A stretch of 64,000 nt of DNA from Magnetococcus sp. PR-3 (GTDB taxonomy: Bacteria; Pseudomonadota; Magnetococcia; Magnetococcales; Magnetococcaceae), in assembly GCF_036689865.1 (NCBI RefSeq), contig NZ_JBAHUQ010000002.1, positions 62,001 to 126,000 of the forward strand, given 5' to 3'. Below the pieces are notes generated by a model. It searched no databases. It was not told where the DNA came from and saw only the letters and a program-made list of their open reading frames with translations. Below are positions 43,675 through 51,139 of the stretch, piece by piece. The translations under genes were made by a program, and so were the position numbers. Each line of letters begins with the position of its first letter. Positions within the stretch are counted from its first letter, which is position 1.

Positions 43675-44317
43675 GTTCGCTTAACTCTTGAAACCAGTTT
43701 TTCATGAAGGTCATCCCAAATCGGTGGCTCTTTTCTGGATGACACTGTAATCCGGTAATTTGTTTGTGACGTACTCCAGCTACAAATGGATAACTGTGAT
43801 TAGCGGTAAGAATGACATCTTCATGGTGATCACAAATCATATGATAGCTATGCACAAAATAGAAACGCATTCCATCCTCAAGCCCGACAAATAGCTCTGA
43901 TGAACCGGTTTCAAACACATCACACCATCCTATATGAGGGATACGTTCATGAGCTGCCATTTTACTTTTATCAAAGGCCCGGGTATCCGCATCAATCCAA
44001 CCAAAACCATCTCGGGATCCCTCATCGCTACATCTACCAAGAAGCTGCATACCCAAACAAATGCCCAATATAGGAATATTCTCCTCTATAACTCGTCGCT
44101 CAAGAACATCTCGTATCCCTGAAGTTTCCAATTGCGTTATTCCATAATCAAAAGATCCCACTCCCGGTAGAATCAACGCATCAGCTGACGCAATCTCAGC
44201 GGGTTTTGATGAAATGCTCACCTGTCGGTTAAAACGGCGGGCCATATTGTAGACTGAGAGAATATTGCCACAGTCGTAATCGATTATTACTGTATGATGA
44301 GATTTATTGATGTTCAC
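43667..44317 (-). CDS. HisH-like glutamine amidotransferase
   Basis: A 216-residue class I glutaminase. The nucleophile elbow is GICLGMQLLG (Cys), and the His and Glu of the triad lie in LQCHPEKSHRFG. The oxyanion segment LPGVGSFDYG is present. It should release ammonia from glutamine and pass it to the HisF partner. I use the GTG at 44317, whose GTGA overlaps the stop of the amidotransferase reading frame, because the HisH fold starts there (HTVIIDYDCGN). Longer upstream reading is not conserved. It seems intact, unlike the third gene of the module. Confidence 0.87.
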   Translation of the reverse strand: MNINKSHHTVIIDYDCGNILSVYNMARRFNRQVSISSKPAEIASADALILPGVGSFDYGITQLETSGIRDVLERRVIEENIPILGICLGMQLLGRCSDEGSRDGFGWIDADTRAFDKSKMAAHERIPHIGWCDVFETGSSELFVGLEDGMRFYFVHSYHMICDHHEDVILTANHSYPFVAGVRHKQITGLQCHPEKSHRFGMTFMKNWFQELSEHA

Positions 44318-45448
44318 TGGGTGGCACGTTGACGACGGGCCGAACGCCAATAACCGATTGGCCGTAAAATCCGATGGCGGTAGAAAAACGACTTGGATGT
44401 CAAGAAATCACTGTGTTTCTTAGGGGGGAGATTCATGATTTCAGACCATTCTGTTTGACTCAGCTGTAACTTTTTGAGCACATACTCCATGTCACGATTC
44501 AACAACTCTTCCGGGTAAGCTGGTGTTTTGAGTGTTTCCAGAGCATGACTCCGCTCTATTTGACCAGAACAAATCAGGTTGGACAGGTGGGCACGGCGTT
44601 TATGGATACCAAATTTTTTTGGCAGAATATAACCCTGATAGAAACGGGTAAATATTGATTCATAATGTTTACCACCATAGTCTCGCCAACCGAACACGTT
44701 CAAAATTTCTTCTTTTACCTGTTTGACATTATATTCCAAATAATTAAGGAGATCATAACGAACCAAAATATCCTTATTTTTAATAACACTATCAATTTTG
44801 TCATCAATAAATGGGTAGTTATTCAGATCTTTAACACCAAACTGTCTGCATATATCCTTAATATTTGCCTTATCCCCTTTTATATAAGTCCAACTGAACG
44901 GAAGAAAGCCCTCCGTCTCAATATTTACCCCAGAAAGCACGCTGGGAATGTCAAACTTTAATGCAATCCTATACATCGTTGCAAAAATCGCATGATCAGT
45001 CAGTACCTCGATATCTACCACAGAAGCTCTCAGATAGGCTACTTGCATCTGTCTAAAGGTTTCCCAGTCCATAACATAAGTATGAAGGTCAAACCCGGAA
45101 ACATCTATAATTCGCCGAATGTTATCGATAGCAAGTTCTGAGTTCCAACCATTGTCGAAATGTACTAACAGGGGACGCAGGCCATGATGCATACATAGGT
45201 TGACCAAATAGGTGCTATCTAGACCACCACTAACCCCTATCAAGACATCGTATGCCTACCATGACCACGTTTCTTTATAGATTTGATTTTGCTTCTAGGA
45301 GTCTTGGTTGACGATTATCACGGATATCAGCCCAATGTTTATCAAATTGATGGCATAGAGAACATATTCCGGATGAATCTAACGTAACTTCATGAGCATC
45401 TATAGTCCGCATAACACAGCGAGAACACATAATAGATTGTTTGACCAT
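44314..45448 (-). pseudogene. N-acetyl sugar amidotransferase (WbpG/PseA-like), frameshifted
   Basis: The N-terminal zinc-binding part (45448 down to about 45290) starts at an ATG with AGGGGG upstream and reads IMCSRCVMRTIDAHE then SGICSLCHQF, with its two CxxC pairs. It then stops at TAA. The PP-loop part resumes in another frame at about 45255 with YDVLIGVSGGLDSTYLVNL and runs to 44314. Between them the third frame carries KIKSIKKRGHGR, the linker expected just before YDxxIGVSGG. Two small indels therefore appear within about 45 bp. As read, no full enzyme can be made. Sequencing error is the alternative. The remaining 309 residues look intact. Confidence 0.78.
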
Positions 45449-45559
45449 AATGCCCCCTATTTTTAGCAAGACAGAAAATTTATACAATATTCCATGTTTA
45501 TAAAGCCCACAAAGTGAAAATGTGGAGTTTTATCAGATCAGCATAACCCCGCAAACCGT

Positions 45560-45627
45560 CATGGTATTTCACTCCCAACTCGACCTCTCATATTCGTTGT
45601 GTGCTCGAAACACACCAAAATACCATG
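45560..45627. repeat. nested inverted repeat
   Basis: CATGGTATTT (45560-45569) is the exact reverse complement of AAATACCATG (45618-45627). Inside, GTGTG and CACAC flank a CTCGAAA loop. Together they could form a long cruciform. It is part of the repeat-rich gap between the amidotransferase relic and merR. Confidence 0.5.
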
Positions 45628-45678
45628 GAAAACAGTCATATATCCCTGCTCTCTACCAACAGAGTACGGTCTATTGAG

Positions 45679-45714
45679 CAACAGTTAAGGAAGGGACCAA
45701 ATTCTTAACTGTTG
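45679..45714. repeat. perfect 11-bp inverted repeat
   Basis: CAACAGTTAAG (45679-45689) and CTTAACTGTTG (45704-45714) with 14 bp between. Variants of CTTAACTGT and CAACTGTTA recur at about 45795-45835, which suggests a repeated protein-binding or recombination sequence. Confidence 0.55.
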
Positions 45715-45732
45715 GGTCGCTCCTTAAATGCC

Positions 45733-45768
45733 AAAGTGTTCACATTATTGGTATAAAGTGAACACAAT
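45733..45768 (+). repeat. palindromic site, longer relative, copy d
   Basis: GTGTTCAC (45736-45743) and GTGAACAC (45758-45765) are exact reverse complements. The surrounding text resembles the 31-bp sites but has a 12-nt centre, like copy b. Confidence 0.5.
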
Positions 45769-45923
45769 CCGCTGTCGCTCCTATCACCCCAACTGTTAGG
45801 TTTCGGTCATTTCCTTAACTGTCGTTAGCTTGCTAGCCCTTATCATCCTGTTCATGTGAAACCATGTCCCCTAAGTCGGATTATAGTACATGGATCAAAG
45901 GGGGATTTACAGCCCCTTAGTAG

Positions 45924-45954
45924 AAATATTCGCTTCTATCAAAAGCGAATATTT
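45924..45954 (+). repeat. 31-bp palindromic site, copy e
   Basis: The most symmetrical copy: left arm AAATATTCGCT and right arm AGCGAATATTT are exact reverse complements with a 9-bp centre TCTATCAAA. It lies in the gene-free region between the HisF/HisH module and merR. Confidence 0.75.
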
Positions 45955-46182
45955 GTTCTGATTCGGTATAATCAGAGGACCAGATTTTGTTCATTCTGAT
46001 TGCACATATTTTCCCATTTCTAAGTACGGTTTTACAAAAACAGCACATAGCCCCCTACTCCCTAAACCTACCTTACTAAAGAAAGTTTAGGCTTTCTACT
46101 CTTGCCCTATCCAATCCTATGTGCAGAAAGCAGTGTTTTTTGATGGGAAACAAACATACAAGTTGATAGGTTGAGCCAAGAT

Positions 46183-46213
46183 AAATGTTCATTATTAACA
46201 AAAGTGAACATTT
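46183..46213 (+). repeat. 31-bp palindromic site, copy f
   Basis: Left arm AAATGTTCATT, centre ATTAACAAA, right arm AGTGAACATTT; the arms match at 10 of 11 positions. It ends 13 bp beyond the merR stop codon, at the left edge of the merR/efflux module. Confidence 0.75.
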
Positions 46214-46226
46214 AGAGTGCAAGCGG

Positions 46227-46688
46227 CTATTTCAAGTTTAGTGGTTCACCATGGTGTTCATCCTTACACTGACCATGATTGCTAAGAGCCTGTAAAATTC
46301 GGCATTCTTCCACTTTGTTCTCATTACAACAGCCAATGATCCTTTCTAATTCTACCTCTAGTCTCTGAAGACGATCAATTCGGCTTTTAACCTCAATTAA
46401 GTGTGATTTAGCAATCTGATCGATCTCTTTGCATGAGCGATCTATATCTCCTGCTAAGACTAGCATGTGTTGGATCTGATCCAATGAAAACCCCAGCTCT
46501 CTGCAATGCCGTATAAAAATGAGTTGGTCGACATGTTCTTGCATGTAGAGTCTCTGATTCCCCTCAGATCTTTTTGGAGGAGGGATTAGCCCCATTTGCT
46601 CATAGTAGCGCATCGTCTGCAGTTTATATCCCGTCGCTTTTGCCACCTGGCCAATGGTCCACGGGAATTTCGGGAGATTTTGATTCAT
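46227..46688 (-). CDS. MerR-family metal-responsive regulator
   Basis: A 153-residue regulator. The N-terminal winged helix-turn-helix (TIGQVAKATGYKLQTMRYYE, then GLIPPPKRSEGNQRLY) is followed by a long dimerisation helix. A Cys-containing metal loop (IGCCNENKVEECRILQAL) and a Cys/His tail (HGQCKDEHHGE) come last. Cys at these places is typical of MerR/CadR/PbrR-type sensors of soft metals, and the exact metal cannot be told. It is divergent from a Cu/Zn-type efflux permease, and the shared promoter region has a textbook MerR promoter. It should repress and activate that promoter by DNA distortion. Confidence 0.9.
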   Translation of the reverse strand: MNQNLPKFPWTIGQVAKATGYKLQTMRYYEQMGLIPPPKRSEGNQRLYMQEHVDQLIFIRHCRELGFSLDQIQHMLVLAGDIDRSCKEIDQIAKSHLIEVKSRIDRLQRLEVELERIIGCCNENKVEECRILQALSNHGQCKDEHHGEPLNLK

Positions 46689-46700
46689 GACATTTCCTGC

Positions 46701-46731
46701 TTGAACCTACAGTTACTGTAGGGTGTAGGGT
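46701..46731 (+). promoter_or_regulatory. MerR-type promoter with 19-bp spacer and dyad operator
   Basis: The -35 box TTGAAC (46701-46706) and the -10 box TAGGGT (46726-46731) are 19 bp apart, the stretched spacing of MerR-controlled promoters. The perfect dyad CCTACAGT, T, ACTGTAGG (46706-46722) fills the spacer. It points at the efflux permease gene. It strongly implies metal-induced expression of that gene by the adjacent MerR protein. Confidence 0.82.
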
Positions 46732-46774
46732 AGAGCCACATGGGTAGTGGCGCAATCTACAAACTGAATCGTGG

Positions 46775-47935
46775 ATGAAATCAATGGAACTGTTCTTCAA
46801 TAATCTTATTGACTTGGCATTGGATGTGGCTCCCTGGCTGATCATCGGACTAATCGCTACGGGGTTGGTCAAGGCATGGATACCTGAGTCGGCTGTCGCC
46901 AGATGGCTTGGAGGGCGTGGCCTGGGGCCAATAACACGCGGTGCGCTAATTGGAGCACCTTTGCCTCTTTGTTCGTGTAGCGTAGTGCCAATGGCCATGG
47001 GGCTTCATAGGAAGGGAGCTTCGAAACCCGCGACAGTATCATTTTTGGTGGCAACACCAGAAACAGGTGTCGATTCGGTTGCTATTTCATGGGTGTTGCT
47101 GGGACCGTTCTTAACCATTGTACGGCCCATTGCAGCCATCTTCAGTGCCGTTACCTCTGGTTTGTCAGTCCTCCTAATTGACCGATTTACCAAACCTCAA
47201 GAGGATAGTACCCCTGTACCCACTCCGATGGTTTCTGGGGCATCCAGTCACAATCTCACTCAAATTGCCGTTTCTTCAACCGTTACCAAAAGCGCTTCTA
47301 CCGAGGGTAGTGACTCATGCTGTTCAAGCAGTTGTTGTGGTTCAACGACTCAGTCTGAGGAGAAAGTTGAAGATTTACCCCATTGGAGACGCCTACAGCA
47401 GGGGATGAAATATGCAATGACTGATATTTGGGATGATCTTGCTCCGTGGCTGGCCATCGGTGTTTTGATCACCGCACTGGTCATGACATGGGTCCCACCG
47501 GGTAAATTGACGGCATTCTCTGAGTATCCCTTCTTGGCCATGCTGACCATGATTGCGGCTAGTGTACCGGTTTATGTCTGCGCATCGGCATCAACCCCGA
47601 TCGCTGCAGCTATGATCTTCAGCGGTTTGACACCTGGTATGGCGCTGGCTTTTATGATTGCGGGTCCTGCAACTAACATCGCTACGCTGGGAATTATTAA
47701 GCGTGAGTTAGGTGGGAAGACATTGGCTGCTTATCTGTTTGGTATCATAATCAGCGCCATTTTGGCTGGGCTTGGTGTTGATTGGATTTCCGGGATAATG
47801 GGTAGTGAATTAGTAGTCATGAACCCAGCAGAAGAGGAAGAATTTGTTTCGACCTGGATCTCTATTGGATCTCTGGTCTTTTTAGTAGGTCTTTATATGC
47901 GTCATCTAAAAAAAGTGGTTGAGAAGATCAAATAA
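46775..47935 (+). CDS. SO_0444-family metal (Cu/Zn) efflux permease
   Basis: A 386-residue polytopic membrane protein of the DUF318/ArsP-like permease superfamily. The N-terminal block carries GAPLPLCSCSVVPMAMG and FLVATPETGVDS. The C-terminal repeat carries SVPVYVCASASTPIAAAMI and GPATNIATLG. Between them a cytoplasmic loop has a striking Cys cluster (SDSCCSSSCCGST, about residues 174-186) likely to bind metal. These marks fit the SO_0444-type Cu/Zn efflux group. The substrate is inferred, and arsenicals are a less likely alternative. A second ATG at 46784 could be the true start. Control by the divergent MerR gene is supported by the promoter. Confidence 0.87.
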   Translation: MKSMELFFNNLIDLALDVAPWLIIGLIATGLVKAWIPESAVARWLGGRGLGPITRGALIGAPLPLCSCSVVPMAMGLHRKGASKPATVSFLVATPETGVDSVAISWVLLGPFLTIVRPIAAIFSAVTSGLSVLLIDRFTKPQEDSTPVPTPMVSGASSHNLTQIAVSSTVTKSASTEGSDSCCSSSCCGSTTQSEEKVEDLPHWRRLQQGMKYAMTDIWDDLAPWLAIGVLITALVMTWVPPGKLTAFSEYPFLAMLTMIAASVPVYVCASASTPIAAAMIFSGLTPGMALAFMIAGPATNIATLGIIKRELGGKTLAAYLFGIIISAILAGLGVDWISGIMGSELVVMNPAEEEEFVSTWISIGSLVFLVGLYMRHLKKVVEKIK

Positions 47936-47949
47936 TTCTGTTCCATAGG

Positions 47950-47980
47950 AAATGTTCACAATTTGCAAAAGCGTGCATTC
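47950..47980 (+). repeat. 31-bp palindromic site, copy g
   Basis: Left arm AAATGTTCACA, centre ATTTGCAAA, right arm AGCGTGCATTC. It begins 15 bp after the permease stop and ends 11 bp before the end of the Abi gene, exactly between the two modules. Confidence 0.78.
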
Positions 47981-47991
47981 CAGGACATTCC

Positions 47992-48981
47992 TTAGAAAAA
48001 AAGAGTTTCATCCTTCCACTTTGCCGGGAATCCCATGGAGGGGTGGAACCGGGCCACAATCGGGTACTGGTCAAACAAGTCATTCAATTTTGGGCCAATC
48101 TTCTCATATCCCAACCCTGTCAGAATCTGCTGCATGGCGGCCAGTGCGGTGTAGAGACGGTTGGTTTGATCCTCTTGCCTCGTGCCTCCGCTTCCCAAGG
48201 TCTGTACCAGTGAAATATCTTGGGAAAGAATCTTTTTGATTGCGGATGGTGATCCTAAATTGCGATTAAAAAGCCGAGTATGATGTCCACAACAATTTCT
48301 AACATCACGGATGATCTTCATCCAATTCAAGAAGGTTTGATAATTTCCCCTAAATCTTCCATCTCTCTGTGCGTTAAGGATCTTCTGAGAAAATGCGTGT
48401 AATCTATGTTGGTGCTTAGTCTCTTCTGTGACACTTTTGAGCAAACTGTATAGATCACCAAACGTCATGAGCTCGATGGCGACCCAGCCTGGCGGTAAAT
48501 CACGATAGAATGGGCAGAATGCATTATAATATTTCTGGCGATAATGTTCGGCAAACGGCTCTTTGGACTTTCTGAACATGTCACGAATAGCGTTGACTGT
48601 CGTGGCGTGGTTCCCATCTTTTAGATCGAACAACGAGGCATCCAGATACCAAAAAGGGTTGTTGGTGCTGGCAGTCATTGTTTGGTCAAACAGACTCCGA
48701 ACACCGATCTCGATGCGCTGAATATGGCGAAAGAGCATCAATCTGAGTTCTTCGTCGAAGGCATACAGACTATATGCATTGTCAAAGGTTGTTTGGTTGT
48801 CAAATCGTTTACTGGCATTCAGGAAAGGGAATAGATAGGCTTTGAAGCGATAGTAGCTGGCACGTTCAATGAGATTTGCAGCTTTCTCGGGATCCTGTAT
48901 AGTTAACCCTTGGCCGATGAGTTTGCCACACAGCTCATCCCCATTTTTATAAGGTTTATCATACTTTAACAATTCACTCAT
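47992..48981 (-). CDS. Abi_2 (AbiD/AbiF-like) abortive-infection protein
   Basis: A 329-residue mostly helical protein of the Abi_2 family, related to HEPN nucleases. Landmarks are the N-terminal LIERASYYRFKAYLFPF, the middle DEELRLMLFRHIQRIEIGVR and FWYLDASLF. The HEPN-like Rx4H motif appears as RNCCGHHTRLFN (Arg to the first His). Such proteins stop phage growth, probably by RNA cleavage, at the cost of the cell. I use the ATG at 48981, which starts MSELLKYDKPY, the usual family start; a frame upstream is not conserved. The gene is alone and is framed by two same-direction copies (g and h) of the 31-bp palindrome. Confidence 0.87.
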   Translation of the reverse strand: MSELLKYDKPYKNGDELCGKLIGQGLTIQDPEKAANLIERASYYRFKAYLFPFLNASKRFDNQTTFDNAYSLYAFDEELRLMLFRHIQRIEIGVRSLFDQTMTASTNNPFWYLDASLFDLKDGNHATTVNAIRDMFRKSKEPFAEHYRQKYYNAFCPFYRDLPPGWVAIELMTFGDLYSLLKSVTEETKHQHRLHAFSQKILNAQRDGRFRGNYQTFLNWMKIIRDVRNCCGHHTRLFNRNLGSPSAIKKILSQDISLVQTLGSGGTRQEDQTNRLYTALAAMQQILTGLGYEKIGPKLNDLFDQYPIVARFHPSMGFPAKWKDETLFF

Positions 48982-49202
48982 GCAATTACTGCTCCCTGTA
49001 TATGAGCCAGCAGCAGGGCATAAAAAAAGGCCGCCTACGCTCACGGGACAAAGCCCAGGTAGACGACCATTGTTGGCGCAAGCATATCAAGGATAGGAAG
49101 GTTAGGTCAAGAGTAAAAGAGATCGGCCACACTCCACCCCAGAATATCGGGGCGCGAAAAAGTCCCGTCTCCTCACCATATAGCCCCTTCCTACACCACA
49201 TA

Positions 49203-49233
49203 AAATGTTCACATTTCACAAAAGCGTGTATTT
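49203..49233 (+). repeat. 31-bp palindromic site, copy h
   Basis: Left arm AAATGTTCACA (identical to copy g), centre TTTCACAAA, right arm AGCGTGTATTT. It lies 222 bp upstream of the Abi start and closes the Abi cassette on the right. No further copy was seen beyond it. Confidence 0.78.
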
Positions 49234-49482
49234 CCGGATTTCACCTAAGCACTTATCAGTAAAGGAAATTTTTACTTACTGCAAGAACAGCATAGACTAG
49301 AATGCATGGAAATAATCTAAATACTAACTAAACCATGCATTTATAAATACGGATTTTTCCCCACTGGTGAGCATCAAAAATGACACAGCAAAACCCGAAG
49401 TGAAAAAAGACGAAAGAAGGGATGAAAGCGGCGTTGTGGTATGAATCAAGAAGCAGCACCGCTTTCCCCATGCCCCTGTTTT

Positions 49483-49655
49483 TCAGCCATCAATCTCATA
49501 GCTCTTTGACATGCCAAGCGCAGTCATGATGTTCAGAGCTCGGAAACAGACAAATGCCTCTCAGGCTTGATGCTCAAACAGCCTAGATATCAAGGAGTAT
49601 CCAAAGACCCCTTTGATTCTTCCCATGGCAGTTTCTGCTAAACTCCGCCGATGTT
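49483..49655 (-). pseudogene. IS5-type transposase C-terminal remnant, with TGA
   Basis: The minus strand reads RRSLAETAMGRIKGVFGY, then a TGA in place of a sense codon after LFEHQA, then EAFVCFRALNIMTALGMS and a final stop. This matches what I know of the C-terminus of IS5-related transposases (ETAMxRIKxxFG, RALNxMxxLGMP). No N-terminal part or IS ends are visible, so it is a dead fragment. Confidence 0.65.
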
Positions 49656-49833
49656 AATCACTCTCCCGCTTCCATTGAGCTCATCCCACTTTCCTGATAC
49701 GGCGTAAAGCCTGATCTCGTGGAGGTGCTCGGCAATTCCCGTGCTGCTTGATCTTTGCATTTCGCTGAGGTGGTATGGCAGCCTTTGCACCTCGGTCTGC
49801 AATCGACTCACGCAACAACGCTGGGTAAAACAG

Positions 49834-50031
49834 AAAACAGGTTGTCATCTGGAAATCGTCAAGCGCTATGAACAGAATAGGTTTTTGGTACTTCCCAAAA
49901 GCTGGATAGTGGAACGAACGTTTGGTTGGCTTTGGTAGGGTCGAGGGTTAAACAAAGACTATGAAAGAAAAGCATACGAGCGAGATTATGGTCTACATAG
50001 TAATGATCAAGACGATACTCGCAACACCTGA
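49834..50031 (+). pseudogene. second IS5-family transposase remnant, with TAG
   Basis: The plus strand reads KTGCHLEIVKRYEQNRFLVL then PKSWIVERTFGWLW, a TAG, and GRGLNKDYERKAYER. W-I-V-E-R-T-F-x-W is the catalytic Glu region of IS5-group transposases (IS5/IS427 kind), and LxKDYE follows it in the family. The rest of the element is not recognisable. It is a decayed relic just upstream of the integrase relic. Confidence 0.72.
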
Positions 50032-50077
50032 ATATAGCCTGTTTCTTGTGGATAAATACATGCATTTAAACAGGCTT

Positions 50078-50998
50078 TTATACATCAAAACCATATCTTA
50101 GCACTTGCTCTTTCACCCGCTGATCGTTAACTGATAAATAAATGGTGGTGGTTTCAATATCCGCATGGCCAAGCAGTTTTGAAACCTCCCCAATATGCAG
50201 CCCCCCTTCCAACATTCTCGTGGCGTACGTGTGGCGTAACAGGTGGGGGTAAAAATGAATGCCGGTTTTCTTCTTTAAGATATCGACGATGCGGGGGATG
50301 ACCTTATCCCCCATTTTGGTGTCACGCCTAAGGGAGGTGAAAAAATAACGGCACTCTTTACCCTGCTTCGTACGAGATTCCAGGTATTCACTCAACACGC
50401 ACGCCAGGGAGTGTCGAAAGGGAATGAGGCGGTCTTTGGCCCCTTTTCCATGCCTGACATAAAGCTCCTTTCTAATAAGGTCGACATCCTCCAGCTTGAG
50501 GTTGAGCAGCTCTGATCTTCTTATCCCAGTAGCAAGAAAGGTGGATATGATGGCCGCATTTCGTGGCTGTTCAAACTTGTAATAGTAAGGGTAGTGCCGC
50601 GCCCAATAGAGGATACGCCCACACGCCTCTTCGGTGAGGTATTTTGGAATTTTTTTCTCTAACTTGGGCCGTCGGATATCTTTAGCGGGATTGGATTTCA
50701 TAAACCCCTGATCCACGTACCAATCAACAAAAAGGCTTAACCCCTGAAGTCTTGTGTGTACCGTCTTAGCCGATCACCCTTTATCTGCTCTCCCCCAAAG
50801 AATCCAACTCTCCAAGCTGTAACGCGTTAAATCCTTTATATATTGGGCATTACTGGCTTGTGAAAAGCATTTCATGCTGTCTTTTAGCCAAATAATTGTG
50901 GCTTTAGAATTCCCTTTTAGAAATTCTGAATGACGGTAGAAATCGACATGTAATTCTTGAAGATTTTTCATGGAAGCTAGGGTACATGGCAAAACCAT
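50078..50998 (-). pseudogene. tyrosine integrase interrupted by an in-frame TGA
   Basis: The reading frame is continuous from 50998 to 50078 except for one TGA at 50774-50776. Upstream lies the N-terminal SAM-like DNA-binding domain (FYRHSEFLKGNSKATIIWLK). After the stop come SAKTVHTRLQGLSLFVDWYV and a complete catalytic domain: ATGIRRSELLNL (Arg), HLLRHTYATRM (His, Arg), LLGHADIETTTIYL (His, Tyr). Relatives have Arg or another polar residue at the stop position, so CGA to TGA is likely. The 212-residue downstream part could still be translated from an internal ATG (50716). The gene ends 1 kb from, and starts 66 bp from, the tRNA-Pro relic, the classic site of an integrase gene. Confidence 0.88.
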
Positions 50999-51063
50999 GT
51001 ACCTATAGAATCCCGTTTTTTAGGAGGCAAAAATCGCGTTAAGCCTCTTGTAGATTACGTTCC

Positions 51064-51139
51064 TGGTCGGGGTGAAAGGACTCGAACCTTCGACCTCATG
51101 GTCCCAAACCATGTGCCCAACCAACTAAACTTCATTTTG
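51064..51139 (-). pseudogene. tRNA-Pro(TGG) relic with a destroyed acceptor stem
   Basis: On the minus strand the 76-nt sequence folds as tRNA-Pro. The anticodon stem CATGG/CCATG holds loop TTTGGGA (anticodon TGG), and the T-arm is GAAGG, TTCGAGT, CCTTT. The D-arm is weak, and the 3' end CACCCCG-A-CCA is complete. The 5' acceptor strand, however, is CAAAATG where CGGGGTG is needed, giving four A-C mismatches. It cannot be a normal working tRNA. The 3' half is what element attachment sites preserve, and the adjacent integrase relic points the same way. I read it as the attachment-site end of the variable block. Confidence 0.75.

Noticed and set aside
42901-44317. HisF and HisH as histidine biosynthesis enzymes
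   Set aside because: No other his genes; the third partner is a sugar amidotransferase, which fits the surface-sugar amidation trio better.
42593-49233. Integron attC sites or canonical XerCD dif sites as an explanation of the palindromes
   Set aside because: No RYYYAAC/GTTRRRY boxes or attC-length structure, and the arms do not match the dif consensus; also a 9-bp rather than 6-bp centre.
42593-49233. CRISPR array
   Set aside because: The repeats are far apart at irregular distances, separated by genes, and there are no spacers or cas genes.
40351-50776. TGA recoded as a sense codon in this organism
   Set aside because: Core genes in the window (for example ccmD, ccmG, prmC region neighbours, hsdS) end at TGA in the normal way, so decay of mobile genes is the simpler reading.
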